Of a DNA stretch of 64,000 bases, positions 34,215-42,611 are shown piece after piece (position 1 is the stretch's first letter; each line of letters begins with the position of its first letter). Under the pieces are notes generated by a model. The model made no database searches. It was not told the DNA's origin and was given only the letters and a program-made list of their open reading frames with translations. A program made the position numbers and the translations under genes. The DNA is from Azophilus sp965221465 (GTDB taxonomy: Bacteria; Pseudomonadota; Gammaproteobacteria; Pseudomonadales; Azotimanducaceae): positions 992,001-1,056,000 of the forward strand of contig OZ244892.1 of NCBI GenBank assembly GCA_965221465.1, read 5' to 3'.

Positions 34215-36383
34215 CTATTGTCGGAAGTAGTCCAGTCGTACGCCGATCGTCCTTGGCGCGCCGACGTGATTGAGGAACAGCGCAGGGTCGCTGCCGTCGC
34301 TGCCGACAAAGGATGCGTTGAGCCGATTGAGGATGACGAATTCGTCGAACAAGTTGGTGCCAAAGAGCGATGCTCTGATATTGGCCATCTCGACCCCCAG
34401 ATGCAGGTCGACGATGTGATAGCCGGGCAAGTTCGTGTTGGGGTCCCCCGGCAACGCCTGATCTCCGATCGGCCGGAATCGGTCGTCGATGTATCGCCAC
34501 CGAAGCAGCGCGAAGAACTCCGTGTCGGAGCCGTCGAGCGGCGTGCGCAGGTCGGCGGTCATGCCGGCCATGAGTTCGGGCACGCCGGGGAAGGGTTGCC
34601 CGCGACGGTCGATTCCGGCCGCGTCCACGTACTCGTCGAACTCGGTATCCGTGTATCCGAGGTTGCCGCTGAGGGAAAGGGTTTCGCTGACTCGTGCCGA
34701 AAAATCAACTTCGATTCCCTTCGACGTGCTCGCACCGGCATTGTCGATCACCACCTGTGGAATGTTCATCACGTCGACGATGGCCATGAGTTGCATGTCG
34801 TCGATGTCGATCTGGAAGGCAGCAAGGCTGTATTGAAGCCGCGAGTCGAAAGCCGTGCCCTTCATGCCGACCTCGATGTTGAAGGACTTTTCACTCTCGA
34901 CCGAAGAGAACTCGACGAAAGTGGTCGGCACCTTCTCGAACCCGCCCGCCTTGTAGCCTTGCGCCACGGTTGCATAGATCGAAAGATTGTCGCTCGGGTT
35001 GTAGGAGAGAGACGCCATGGGCGAGACATCCTCGTAGGTCTCGTCCTTGTCGGACTCGTTGGTAAAGGTCGCGCCGAGCAGCGGGATATCCAGCTCGTTG
35101 AACCGCGTGGCGTCGATCTCTTCCTCGGAAACCCGGATGCCCGCGCTCAGTTCCCAACGATCCGACAAGCGGTAGGAGCCCTGAGCGAACAGGGCGCCGC
35201 CCCAGCGTTCGTGGGACACGTAGTTGTCGGCGGTGGTGCCGGCGAGGATGCCCGTTACGCTCGGCAGGCCGAGCTTGAAGTTCATGTCGTGGGTTTCCTT
35301 GAACAGGTACAGGCCGGCCAGCCAGTCGAGCGGCCCCGCTCCTGCGGATGCCAGGCGCAGTTCCTGGGACAGTATCGACTGGTCGAGGTCGAGGTACTGG
35401 AAATTCCCGTCCGGCGGCGACATCGCATCCTGATCGTAGAGCTGAATGGAGTCGTTTTCCCGCCCGCCGGTGAGCGACGTCACCGACATGCCGAGCCAGT
35501 TGCCCTCGATGCGCATGGAGAACCCGCGGCTGTCCAACTCGGCCTCGCTGACGATGTCATCGCGGGTGGTGTGGTCTTTCCCACGGGCGCCCACCACACC
35601 AAGGCCCTGTACGCCGCCCCGATACGTGTCCAGATCGCCGGTGAGATTGACTTCCCAATCGTCGTTCGGCACGTATCGGAGGCTCGCCCTGAGGGCGCCG
35701 GAGTCGTGGTCGTCCTGAGGCTGGTCGAGTACTTCGTTGTCGAGAAAGCCGTCGCTGGTCCGTACGGTTGCCGCCAATCCCGCATAAAGCCCGTCACCCG
35801 ATATCGGCCCCGAAAGGGCCAGGTCGAGGGCCCTGGTTTCGTTCTCGTCGATTGTCACGCCTGCCCGGGCGCGGAAGTTATCGGACGGTTTGCGCGTGAC
35901 CAGGTTGATCGCCCCGGCCTGGGTGTTTCTGCCGAAAAGCGTTCCCTGCGGCCCGCGCAGAATCTCCACGCGTTCGAGATCGAGGAAACCGATGTCGAAA
36001 CGGAGCCCGGTCTGGTAGATGCCGTCTATGAAAACCCCTGCCGAGGGCTCGAGCAGCGGAATGGCGCCGACGCCCCGGATCATGATTTCCCGGGAATCCG
36101 ACTGCGGGCTCAAGGTGTTGTTCTGGGCGAAATAAAGATTGGGCACATCGCCGTACAGGTATTCGACGTTGAGCACGCCGGTTTCTTCGATTCGCTCGCC
36201 CGTCATGACGCTGACCGCCATGGGTACGTCTCGAATCGATTCTTCGCGCTTTCGAGCCGTGACGATGACTTCTTCGATGACCGCCGGCTCCTCGGCGCTC
36301 GCCGTTGCCGGCAACACCAGACCGTAATGTGGACAAAGCAGAAGGAAAACAACCGGATACAAAACCGTTGGTAAATTTTTCAT
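34215..36383 (-). CDS. TonB-dependent receptor
   Basis: The 722-residue outer-membrane receptor begins at ATG 36383 with a signal peptide (MKNLPTVLYPVVFLLLCP) after GGGGGTCGCC. A TonB box-like IEEVIVTARKREES precedes the plug domain (DVPMAVSVMTGERI, REIMIRGVGAIPLLEPSAGV, VEILRGPQGTLFGRNTQAGA). The barrel has the typical SIYATVAQGYKAGGFE and NLGYTDTEFDEYVDAAG segments and ends VRLDYFRQ with an aromatic near-terminal strand. The type with LRGPQGTLFGRN is common for siderophores or small hydrophobic ligands, but the ligand is unknown. It is divergent from an enoyl-CoA hydratase gene. Confidence 0.9.
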   Translation of the reverse strand: MKNLPTVLYPVVFLLLCPHYGLVLPATASAEEPAVIEEVIVTARKREESIRDVPMAVSVMTGERIEETGVLNVEYLYGDVPNLYFAQNNTLSPQSDSREIMIRGVGAIPLLEPSAGVFIDGIYQTGLRFDIGFLDLERVEILRGPQGTLFGRNTQAGAINLVTRKPSDNFRARAGVTIDENETRALDLALSGPISGDGLYAGLAATVRTSDGFLDNEVLDQPQDDHDSGALRASLRYVPNDDWEVNLTGDLDTYRGGVQGLGVVGARGKDHTTRDDIVSEAELDSRGFSMRIEGNWLGMSVTSLTGGRENDSIQLYDQDAMSPPDGNFQYLDLDQSILSQELRLASAGAGPLDWLAGLYLFKETHDMNFKLGLPSVTGILAGTTADNYVSHERWGGALFAQGSYRLSDRWELSAGIRVSEEEIDATRFNELDIPLLGATFTNESDKDETYEDVSPMASLSYNPSDNLSIYATVAQGYKAGGFEKVPTTFVEFSSVESEKSFNIEVGMKGTAFDSRLQYSLAAFQIDIDDMQLMAIVDVMNIPQVVIDNAGASTSKGIEVDFSARVSETLSLSGNLGYTDTEFDEYVDAAGIDRRGQPFPGVPELMAGMTADLRTPLDGSDTEFFALLRWRYIDDRFRPIGDQALPGDPNTNLPGYHIVDLHLGVEMANIRASLFGTNLFDEFVILNRLNASFVGSDGSDPALFLNHVGAPRTIGVRLDYFRQ

Positions 36384-36734
36384 GGCGACCCCCAAGTCGG
36401 TTTCGAAAGGCGTCCGAACTCCCCCGATCAGACGACATGGCCATTCGAACGTTCTGGTAAACGAACATTCATTATACTAATCTTTCCGGCCGTGCATTTG
36501 AACCGCCTCTGGCCGCACCTGTTCGTGAATGAACGTAGCGAAGCCAGCCAGAGGTGTGAATGCACAGGGTGGGTGAAACAAGGGTGCGCTTCTGGTGTGC
36601 TTGACAGCTGATTGAGCGCACGACGGGGGTACGATCATGTGTTTCGCCGCTATTGACGGCCGCAGTATCTTGTTCATGACGAGCTGCGGCGGGGCTCCGT
36701 TTACTCCGGATATCGGGCGGTCAGGAAGCGCAAC
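36384..36734. other. Divergent spacer: promoter candidate, inverted-repeat element and R2-like sequence
   Basis: The 351-bp spacer between the TonB receptor (-) and enoyl-CoA hydratase (+) contains an imperfect stem-loop at 36492-36565 (outer arms GTGCATT/AATGCAC, inner arms CCTCTGG/CCAGAGG) and R2-type sequence at 36515-36535. The segment up to about 36640 is related to 18080-18190 on the other strand. It also holds a GAACGTTC...GAACATTC dyad near 36447-36470. Confidence 0.55.
36471..36476 (-). promoter_or_regulatory. Candidate -10 box (TATAAT) for the TonB receptor gene
   Basis: The minus strand carries a perfect TATAAT at 36471-36476, about 90 nt before the receptor start. No good -35 hexamer sits 16-18 nt upstream, so promoter activity would need an activator or an unusual sigma factor. 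The GAACGTTC/GAACATTC dyad just downstream could be an operator. Confidence 0.35.
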
Positions 36735-37517
36735 ATGACGGACAAGGTACTAATGCGGCGCGACGGAAAGGTCGCCGTCGTCACCCTCAATCGCCCCGAA
36801 GTGCACAACTGCATCGATGACGAGGCGGCCGCCCTGCTGAACGACGTGTTCGACGAACTCGAGCGCGACGATGCGGTGAATGTCGTCATTCTCACGGGGG
36901 CGGGAGACAAGTCGTTCTGCAGCGGTCTCGATCTCAAGCTGCTTGCGCAACAGGGCCCCGCGCTCATTCCCAAGGTGATTTTCGAAGACACCGGTTGGGC
37001 GGGTATCGGCAAGCGCTTTTTCCCCAAGCCTCTGATTGCAGCGGTGAATGGCTACACGTTGGCAGGGGGGTTGGAACTGGCCTTGGCCTGCGATTTTGTC
37101 GTCGCGTCGGACAATGCCCGGCTGGGCTTCAACGAGGCAACCCTCGGGCCCATTGCGGATGCAGGCGGGTGCTTTCGCCTGCCGCGATGGGTACCTCTGC
37201 CGCTGGCGAGGGAGCTGATCATGCGCGGCAAGCCCATCGATGCCCGGCGCGCGCTGCAAGCGGGGCTGGTCAATCACGTGGTTCCCCTATACGAACTGAT
37301 GACGGCCACCCTGGAAATTGCGAACGACATCGCGGCCAACTCGGCCGTCTCAATGCAGATCATGAAGCGCCTGATGGCCGAGACTGCCAATCTGCCGGAG
37401 TCGGAGGCCTGGATAATCAACGACCGCTACATGCGCGAGTCCATGCAGACGGAGGCGTTTCTGGAAGGGCCTCGGGCTTATGTCGAGAAGCGTGAGCCCG
37501 AGTTCTCGGGAAGGTGA
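36735..37517 (+). CDS. Enoyl-CoA hydratase/isomerase family protein
   Basis: The 260-residue crotonase has the oxyanion-hole segments GDKSFCSGLDLKLL and AAVNGYTLAGGLELALACD. The two catalytic glutamates keep the canonical 20-residue spacing: Glu in GGLELA and Glu in GFNEATLG, followed by PIADAGGCFRLPR. It therefore probably hydrates enoyl-CoA in fatty-acid or related beta-oxidation. ATG 36735 follows AGGAAGCG. A TetR gene of the fatty-acid-regulator type lies downstream on the opposite strand, suggesting lipid-related control. Confidence 0.9.
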   Translation: MTDKVLMRRDGKVAVVTLNRPEVHNCIDDEAAALLNDVFDELERDDAVNVVILTGAGDKSFCSGLDLKLLAQQGPALIPKVIFEDTGWAGIGKRFFPKPLIAAVNGYTLAGGLELALACDFVVASDNARLGFNEATLGPIADAGGCFRLPRWVPLPLARELIMRGKPIDARRALQAGLVNHVVPLYELMTATLEIANDIAANSAVSMQIMKRLMAETANLPESEAWIINDRYMRESMQTEAFLEGPRAYVEKREPEFSGR

Positions 37518-37615
37518 ACCGGGCCCGGCCCGCCCTTGCTCCGCGCACCCGGTGCTTTCGTACCGCTGGTCAGCCTTGCTGCGTCAAATTGCGAACAGGC
37601 CTGGCAGCCCGCACC

Positions 37616-37720
37616 CGTCACCAACTTTCGTCGCGAGGGTGTCGACGTTTCGTCGCGAGGGTGTCGACGTTTGGTCGCTGAAGCAAAACGCGCCGACCTG
37701 CGCGGTCGCGCGAACCGGGG
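37616..37720 (+). repeat. Dispersed repeat family C, copy 3, with internal 22-bp duplication
   Basis: The copy starts CGTCACCAACTTTCGTCGCG and contains the unit TTTCGTCGCGAGGGTGTCGACG twice in tandem (37626-37647 and 37648-37669) before continuing into TTGGTCGCTGAAGCAAAACG. It ends GCGCGAACCGGGG. R2-type sequence TTGCGAACAGGCC lies just upstream at 37588-37606. Confidence 0.75.
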
Positions 37721-37731
37721 GAAGATGCAGG

Positions 37732-38349
37732 CTAGCTGCGCACCATTCGTAGCGCGTAGCGCGCAAAGCGCTCGCCGATCTCGTCGCTGGTGAGCCTGCC
37801 CGGCTTCCGAGCCCACGTCAGAACGTGCTCGCACATGCCGATGATGGCGAAAGCGGTCAGTGAAGCATCCTCCACGTCGAAGACGCCGGTCAGCACGCCC
37901 TCGTTGAGAATGCGCTTCAGGTCGCGATAGTGAACCGATTCCAGTGAGCGGAGGATGTCCCGTTCTCGACTGCCCAGTTTTCTGCTTTCGCTCTTGCCGG
38001 CGTACATCCAGCGGGTGTACACGGTTGTCACGTCCGAAATTTCTTCCAACTGATAGCCGATGTGTGTCTTCACATAGGCGCGGAGCCGGCTCTCCGGTGT
38101 TGCGCAGCGTTCCACTTCCCGCTTGCAGGCGTCGGTCAGGCCGATAATGGCCAACTGGAGACACTCGAACAGGAGCGCCTGCTTGTTCTCGAAATGGTAG
38201 TAGATACCGGCGGGCGTGATACTGGCGCGCTCGGCAATCGACTTGAGGCTGCTCGACTCGTAGCCCCGGGCGCTGAAAACAGCCGATGCCGCAGCGACGA
38301 TCCGGTCTCGTACGGGCGCTTCGTCGGGTTTGCGGGCGGGGCGGGTCAT
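37732..38349 (-). CDS. TetR/AcrR family transcriptional regulator
   Basis: The 205-residue repressor has an N-terminal TetR helix-turn-helix: RDRIVAAASAVFSARGYESS, SLKSIAERASITPAGIYYHF and ENKQALLFECL. The C-terminal part (TTVYTRWMYAGKSESRK, AFAIIGMCEHVLTWARK) resembles regulators of lipid or steroid degradation. It converges with the enoyl-CoA hydratase gene. ATG 38349 fits the family start. Its operator might be the dyad upstream of the TonB receptor or the hydratase, which would need testing. Confidence 0.9.
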   Translation of the reverse strand: MTRPARKPDEAPVRDRIVAAASAVFSARGYESSSLKSIAERASITPAGIYYHFENKQALLFECLQLAIIGLTDACKREVERCATPESRLRAYVKTHIGYQLEEISDVTTVYTRWMYAGKSESRKLGSRERDILRSLESVHYRDLKRILNEGVLTGVFDVEDASLTAFAIIGMCEHVLTWARKPGRLTSDEIGERFARYALRMVRS

Positions 38350-38577
38350 GGCGCGGTGACGATGCTGGTGACCGGGTTGGTCGGGCTCGAAAAGGAACGC
38401 AGAATATCACGAACGACGAAAGGGCTGTGGGGGCGACTCGCTTGCCATTCGCATGTCACAGTGTAAGACCAGCGTGGCACGCAGGCGGTAAGCACCAGAA
38501 CGAAGTGAACCGTTGCAAATGAAAGAACCCACCCGAGCGCGCCGGGCCACGGAGGCTCGAGGAACACCTGCTCTCGG

Positions 38578-38655
38578 TGCCGCATCGACGGTCAGGTTAG
38601 CCACGTTAACGAATTCAATAAAATCAATATCTTGTGAGCTTTTTCAATGAAAGGA
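38578..38655 (+). repeat. Dispersed element R1, copy 3 (right end only)
   Basis: From TCTCGGTGCCGCATCGACGG through AACGAATTCAATAAAATCAA to ATGAAAGG at 38647-38654 this matches the right half of copy 1 (about 1018-1102). Again the ATGAAAGG is the start of a gene, the NAD-kinase-like protein. The rest of the 297-bp spacer upstream shows no recognisable hairpin pair. Confidence 0.75.
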
Positions 38656-39822
38656 AATCAGCTCGGGCTCATCGTCAATCCGGTCGCCGGCATGGGTGGG
38701 TCGGTGGGCCTCAAGGGAACGGATGGGGATCTGGCAATGGAGGCCAGGTCTCGTGGCGCGGTGCCGCTCGCCGAAGCCCGAGCCGTGAAAGCGCTTTCGC
38801 AACTCGGGGAACTGCGCGACAACCTGACCCTGCTGACCTGTGCCGGCGCCATGGGGGAGGCTGCGGCGCGGTCGAGCGGTATCGAACCGACCGTCGTCTA
38901 TTGGCCGGAACGTTCTGCCACGACGGCCGCGGACAGCCGGGCCGGCGCGGCGGAGATCGTTGCCGCGCGGCCGGACCTCGTGCTGTTCGCCGGGGGCGAC
39001 GGCACCGCCCGCGACCTGTTGCCCGCTGTCGGATCGACGATTCCACTTCTGGGCATTCCAGCCGGGGTGAAGATGCACTCTGCCGTGTTTGCCGCCTCCG
39101 CACGGGCGGCCGGAGAGGTAGCGCGCGCCTTTCTTGAGGCCGGTTCCGAAGCCAGGAATTCCGCAACCAGGGGTTCCGCTGTGCTGCTGCGCGATGCGGA
39201 AGTCATGGACCGGGAGACGGATTCTGCGCCGGTCGCACAGCTCTCGCCGCGGCTTTACGGCATGGTGCGCACCCCATCGCTTTCGTTTCTGGTGCCCGGT
39301 GCCAAGTCGTCGAGCCGATTGACGGACGAAGCGGCGCTGGCCGGCGCCGTGGAGCATGTCGCGGGCCTGGTCGGCGATGCGCGCGTCTCGTTGCTCGGGC
39401 CGGGTTCCACGATGCAACGGTTGAAGTCGAAATGCGGCTTCGAGGGCACGCCGCTCGGTGTCGATGCGGTGAGCAACGGCCGCTGTCTGGCCACAGACCT
39501 GAACGAGGCGGCCATTCTCGACCTGATACGGTTTGATGCGGCCCGAATTGTTGTCAGCGTCGTCGGTGGGCAGGGTTTCCTGTTCGGGCGTGGCAATCAG
39601 CAACTGAGCCCCCGGGTCATCGAAGCGGTGGGCACGAAGAACGTCGTCGTCCTGTCCTCGCTGGAAAAGCTGACGGCGCTACCCGGCCAGCGGCTGCTGG
39701 TCGACACCGGCGACGAGCAACTCGACGAGACATTGGCCGGCCACATCCATGTTCGGGTCGGCAAGGTCAGAACTGTCGTCATGCCCGTGCGCGCCGCACA
39801 CCCGCTCTCTGCCGGCGATTGA
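38647..39822 (+). CDS. ATP-NAD kinase-like (AcoX-type) protein
   Basis: The 391-residue protein opens with LGLIVNPVAGMGGSVGLKG and has the kinase diagnostic LVLFAGGDGTARDLLPA, then IPLLGIPAGVKMHSAVFA, as in the ATP-NAD kinase/AcoX superfamily. The C-terminal half has LLGPGSTMQRL and VVSVVGGQGFLFGRGNQQLS. True NAD kinases phosphorylate NAD+, but members of this branch have unclear substrates. ATG 38647 is fixed by the repeat R1 end ATGAAAGG; no stronger ribosome-binding site is visible. Confidence 0.85.
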   Translation: MKGNQLGLIVNPVAGMGGSVGLKGTDGDLAMEARSRGAVPLAEARAVKALSQLGELRDNLTLLTCAGAMGEAAARSSGIEPTVVYWPERSATTAADSRAGAAEIVAARPDLVLFAGGDGTARDLLPAVGSTIPLLGIPAGVKMHSAVFAASARAAGEVARAFLEAGSEARNSATRGSAVLLRDAEVMDRETDSAPVAQLSPRLYGMVRTPSLSFLVPGAKSSSRLTDEAALAGAVEHVAGLVGDARVSLLGPGSTMQRLKSKCGFEGTPLGVDAVSNGRCLATDLNEAAILDLIRFDAARIVVSVVGGQGFLFGRGNQQLSPRVIEAVGTKNVVVLSSLEKLTALPGQRLLVDTGDEQLDETLAGHIHVRVGKVRTVVMPVRAAHPLSAGD

Positions 39823-39851
39823 GACCGCCTATCCTACAACCACTCATCGCC

Positions 39852-39908
39852 AGCCCCCGCGCTTCGCGGGCAGGGAGCCTTCAGCCGGGGAGCGCGAGGG
39901 GATACCCC
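39852..39908 (+). repeat. Dispersed repeat family B, copy 3
   Basis: The sequence contains GGGAGCCTTCAGCCGGGGAG and GCGAGGGGATACCCC, the reverse complement of the unit at 3711-3777. It joins directly to R1 copy 4 and, with family E at 40174-40234, fills the 449-bp spacer 39823-40271. Confidence 0.7.
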
Positions 39909-39910
39909 AT

Positions 39911-40165
39911 TCATGGAACACTTCTTCCAAGCGATTGATTTTATTGAATTCGTCAACGTGAAAAACCGTTTCTTCGATCCGGCTCCGCGAACCGGTATGC
40001 GGTACGTGCATGCGGCGCACCAGGCGGCGGCGCCTACGGCAACGATAGGCGCAAGAGCGAGCCCTAACAGCGCCGCATACACGCACCGCACACCGGTTCT
40101 CTCCCAGCGGTTGTCAGGTGTTCCTTGCGCGCCCTCGTCCCGGCGCGCCGGGATCGGAACTCGCA
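39911..40165 (-). repeat. Dispersed element R1, copy 4 (nearly complete)
   Basis: Read on the minus strand it runs from GTTCCGATCCCGGCGCGCCG through both arms (ACCGGTGTGCGGTGCGTGTA and CACGTACCGCATACCGGTTC) to GACGAATTCAATAAAATCAA and GTTCCATGAATGG. It is the closest relative of copy 1, but here the terminal ATG opens no long gene. A 70-80 codon frame is shared with copy 1. Confidence 0.8.
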
Positions 40166-40173
40166 TAGAAACC

Positions 40174-40234
40174 ACACGGCCGCGCAGGGCGAGTGCATCG
40201 GCGTCCGCAGCAGGTTGTTGGTGAGATATGCGAG
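40174..40234 (+). repeat. Dispersed repeat family E, copy 3
   Basis: The copy reads ACACGGCCGCGCAGGGCGAG, then GGCGTCCGCAGCAGGTTG and TTGGTGAGATATGCGAG, matching 2967-3022. It is located just downstream of the OYE-like gene stop at 40272. Confidence 0.7.
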
Positions 40235-40271
40235 TCCCGCGTTCGCCGTGCTCGTACCCGGAGCGAGTCGA

Positions 40272-41438
40272 TCAGTCGAGTTTGCGGCGGCGCAGGAAGA
40301 AGGCGTAGGACTCCGGAAGGGTCGCATGGGGGTCGGGATGACCGAGATGCGTGGCCGCATGGAAAACGAAGTTCGGGTCTTCGAGGAATTGTCTGCCGAT
40401 GGCCACCAGGTCCGCGCTGCCGGTTTCGATGACTTCGTTGGCCTGTTCGGGCGTGACAATCAACCCCACCGCCATGGTCGGCAAGGAGGCGCCGTCGCGA
40501 ACCGCTTTGGCGTAGGGCACCAGGTAACCCGGCGTCGGCTCCGTGGAAGCCCGGCCGGACGGGCCGACAATGCCGCCGGAGGAACAGTCGATCAGGTCGA
40601 CACCCGCGTCCCTGAGGGCAGCGGCCAGGCGCACCGTGTCGTCCACCGTGACGCCGCCCTCGATGCCGTCGACCGCGGAGGTGCGGAATAACAGCGGCAT
40701 CGAATCGGGAATGACGGATCGCACGGCTTCAGTGACCCGCAACGGGAAGCGCATGCGGTTTTCGATGCGCGCGCCGCCCCAGTCGTCGTCGCGACGATTG
40801 GCGATGGGCGAGAAGAAACTGTTCACCAGGTAGCCGTGGGCTCCGTGAATCTCGATGAAATCGAAGCCGGCGCTCACGGCCCGCTTTGCGGCAACCGCGA
40901 ACGCATCGATCGTTGCCTGTATTTCGTCCTCGCTCATGGCACGCGGTGTCGGCCAACCCGCCATCATCGGCACCGCGCTTGGAGCGATGGCTTCCCAGGC
41001 CCGGGGCGGGTCGCAATCGATCAGCGGCGCTGCGCCTTCGAGGGGTACTGCGGCGCTGCCCTTGCGACCGGAGTGGCCGATCTGGATGCCTACCGGGATG
41101 TTCTGCCCGTGATAGATGGAAACGATGCGCGACAGCCCTTCGATGTGGCTGTCGAGATAGATACCGAGACAGCCGTGGGTGATGCGGCCGTCACGGGTCA
41201 CGCCGCTGGCCTCGACGCAGGCGCCGCCGGGGCCGGCCAGGGCAAGGCGTCCGTGGTGGGCGAAATGCCACTCCACGGCGTGGCCGTCCTCCGCGCAGTA
41301 CTGGCACATGGGCGTGACGAATACGCGGTTCCCAAAGGTGACCCCGCGCAGTGCGAACGGCCGGAACAGCGCCGGCACGGAGGCGTCTGCGACGATGTCA
41401 GCGATTGGCGGCTTGCCGGATGTCGGCTGCCTGCTCAT
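40272..41438 (-). CDS. NADH:flavin oxidoreductase, old yellow enzyme (YqjM-like)
   Basis: The 388-residue FMN enzyme has the OYE TIM barrel: FRPFALRGVTFGNRVFVTPM, the class III Cys in PMCQYCAEDGH, active-site HGAHGYLVNSFFSPIANRR, and the FMN phosphate segment MAVGLIVTPEQANEVI then DLVAIGRQFLEDPNF. It reduces activated alkenes with NAD(P)H. ATG 41438 overlaps the end of the DapA-like gene by 41 nt, so the two are co-transcribed and probably coupled. Confidence 0.9.
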   Translation of the reverse strand: MSRQPTSGKPPIADIVADASVPALFRPFALRGVTFGNRVFVTPMCQYCAEDGHAVEWHFAHHGRLALAGPGGACVEASGVTRDGRITHGCLGIYLDSHIEGLSRIVSIYHGQNIPVGIQIGHSGRKGSAAVPLEGAAPLIDCDPPRAWEAIAPSAVPMMAGWPTPRAMSEDEIQATIDAFAVAAKRAVSAGFDFIEIHGAHGYLVNSFFSPIANRRDDDWGGARIENRMRFPLRVTEAVRSVIPDSMPLLFRTSAVDGIEGGVTVDDTVRLAAALRDAGVDLIDCSSGGIVGPSGRASTEPTPGYLVPYAKAVRDGASLPTMAVGLIVTPEQANEVIETGSADLVAIGRQFLEDPNFVFHAATHLGHPDPHATLPESYAFFLRRRKLD

Positions 41439-42381
41439 CGAGCCCGCGTTCGATTGCCATTCTGCGTGCGTACGACTCGACGGCCTGCATCATGGGTACC
41501 ATTTTCTCGAGCCGTTCCTCGCCCTCCCGGCCGAGCTCGTCGAACCGGGTCAGGGGGGCGCGCACATCGCCGACGGGATAGCCTGCGGCCGCTGCCAGCG
41601 CTTTCGAATAACACTGGTGGCCGTACAACGGATGGCCCTCGGCAATCGTGGCGTTGATCGCCTCGGCCTGTTCCTGGATTTCCTTGGCCACGTCGACATG
41701 ACCCGCGTCCAGAAAATCCCACAGGCGGCCGGTGGAGTAGGGGATGTAGTTTCCGAACGGGTTCACGTAGCCCACGGCGCCGAGCAGGAAGCTCTCCACC
41801 GGTCGCTCGCCGGCGTAGACGTTCATGACGCCTTCGGTCTGCTCGACGATGTCGAAGACACGGCCCACATCCATGCTCGCTTCCTTGATGTAGCGAATGT
41901 TCTCGAAAGCGCCGGTGAGCCTGGCCACCAGCTGCGCGGACATGTCCACATTGGAGGTGAAGGGGTTGTTGTAGAGCATGATCGGGATGGAAACGGCCTC
42001 GCAGATCGCCCGGTAGTAGGCGAAAATCTCGTCCTCTGTGGGCGTGTAGTAGTAGGGGGGCAGGATCATGAGGCCGTCGGCGCCGAGGTCCTGTGCTTCG
42101 CGGCTGTAGCGTACGGCGTTGGGGGTGTGGGCGTTCATGGCGCCGACCAGAACGTCCATGCGGCCCCTGACGTGCTCGACGGTGGTGCTGACCAGGGCTC
42201 GGCGCTCGACATCTTTGACGGTCAGGAATTCGCCGGTGGTGCCGAGCATGATGATGCCGGGTACGTCGCAGGCCAACTGCCAGTCGAGAAAGCCCTCGAG
42301 CGAATCCTTGCAGATGCGGCTGCCATCCTCCGTGAACGGTGTGACGGCTACCGTGTAGCTTCCGTGAAACTGTCGCGACAT
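41398..42381 (-). CDS. Dihydrodipicolinate synthase/N-acetylneuraminate lyase family protein
   Basis: The 327-residue class I aldolase-like enzyme has GTTGEFLTVKDVERR, the Tyr in IPIMLYNNPFTSNV and the Schiff-base Lys in IRYIKEASMDVG. ATG 42381 has an excellent site, GGGAGGAAGACCC, so the long upstream extension is rejected. Family members include DHDPS, NAL, and pyrroline-4-hydroxy-2-carboxylate deaminase of hydroxyproline breakdown. The neighbouring FAD amino-acid oxidase-like gene and polar amino-acid ABC transporter make a role in catabolism more likely than in lysine synthesis. Confidence 0.88.
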   Translation of the reverse strand: MSRQFHGSYTVAVTPFTEDGSRICKDSLEGFLDWQLACDVPGIIMLGTTGEFLTVKDVERRALVSTTVEHVRGRMDVLVGAMNAHTPNAVRYSREAQDLGADGLMILPPYYYTPTEDEIFAYYRAICEAVSIPIMLYNNPFTSNVDMSAQLVARLTGAFENIRYIKEASMDVGRVFDIVEQTEGVMNVYAGERPVESFLLGAVGYVNPFGNYIPYSTGRLWDFLDAGHVDVAKEIQEQAEAINATIAEGHPLYGHQCYSKALAAAAGYPVGDVRAPLTRFDELGREGEERLEKMVPMMQAVESYARRMAIERGLDEQAADIRQAANR

Positions 42382-42541
42382 GGGTCTTCCTCCCTCGCTT
42401 CGGCGGTGCCTTGCCTGTCCGGTAGAATCGGCCCCGGATTCGCCTGGTGTCGTGCCGTACCGCAGTTCGATCGGCGCGTCACTGCAGCGTTGCAACCCTT
42501 GCCGATGTTCAGACGTTGGCTGCGAACCTCGCCTTGCCCTC

Positions 42542-42595
42542 GGCGGCTTTGCATCTTCCGGCGGCTTTGCACCTTCCGGGGGCTTTGCACCTTCT
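42542..42595 (+). repeat. Three tandem 18-bp repeats upstream of the FAD oxidoreductase
   Basis: The unit GGCGGCTTTGCACCTTCC occurs three times in succession (42542-42559, 42560-42577, 42578-42595) with one or two changes per copy. It lies 16 nt before the GTG start at 42612, between the divergent DapA-like and FAD oxidoreductase genes. As 18 bp is a multiple of 3, the array does not disturb an overlapping frame, but no gene is proposed there. Confidence 0.8.
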
Positions 42596-42611
42596 GAAAG
42601 GCAGCACAATT

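Noticed and set aside
36492..36565. Hairpin considered as a rho-independent terminator
   Set aside because: No T run follows on either strand, and it contains R2-type sequence shared with other spacers, so it is better described as a repeat.
42542..42595. Possible CRISPR-like repeats
   Set aside because: The three units are directly adjacent without spacers and no cas genes are present.
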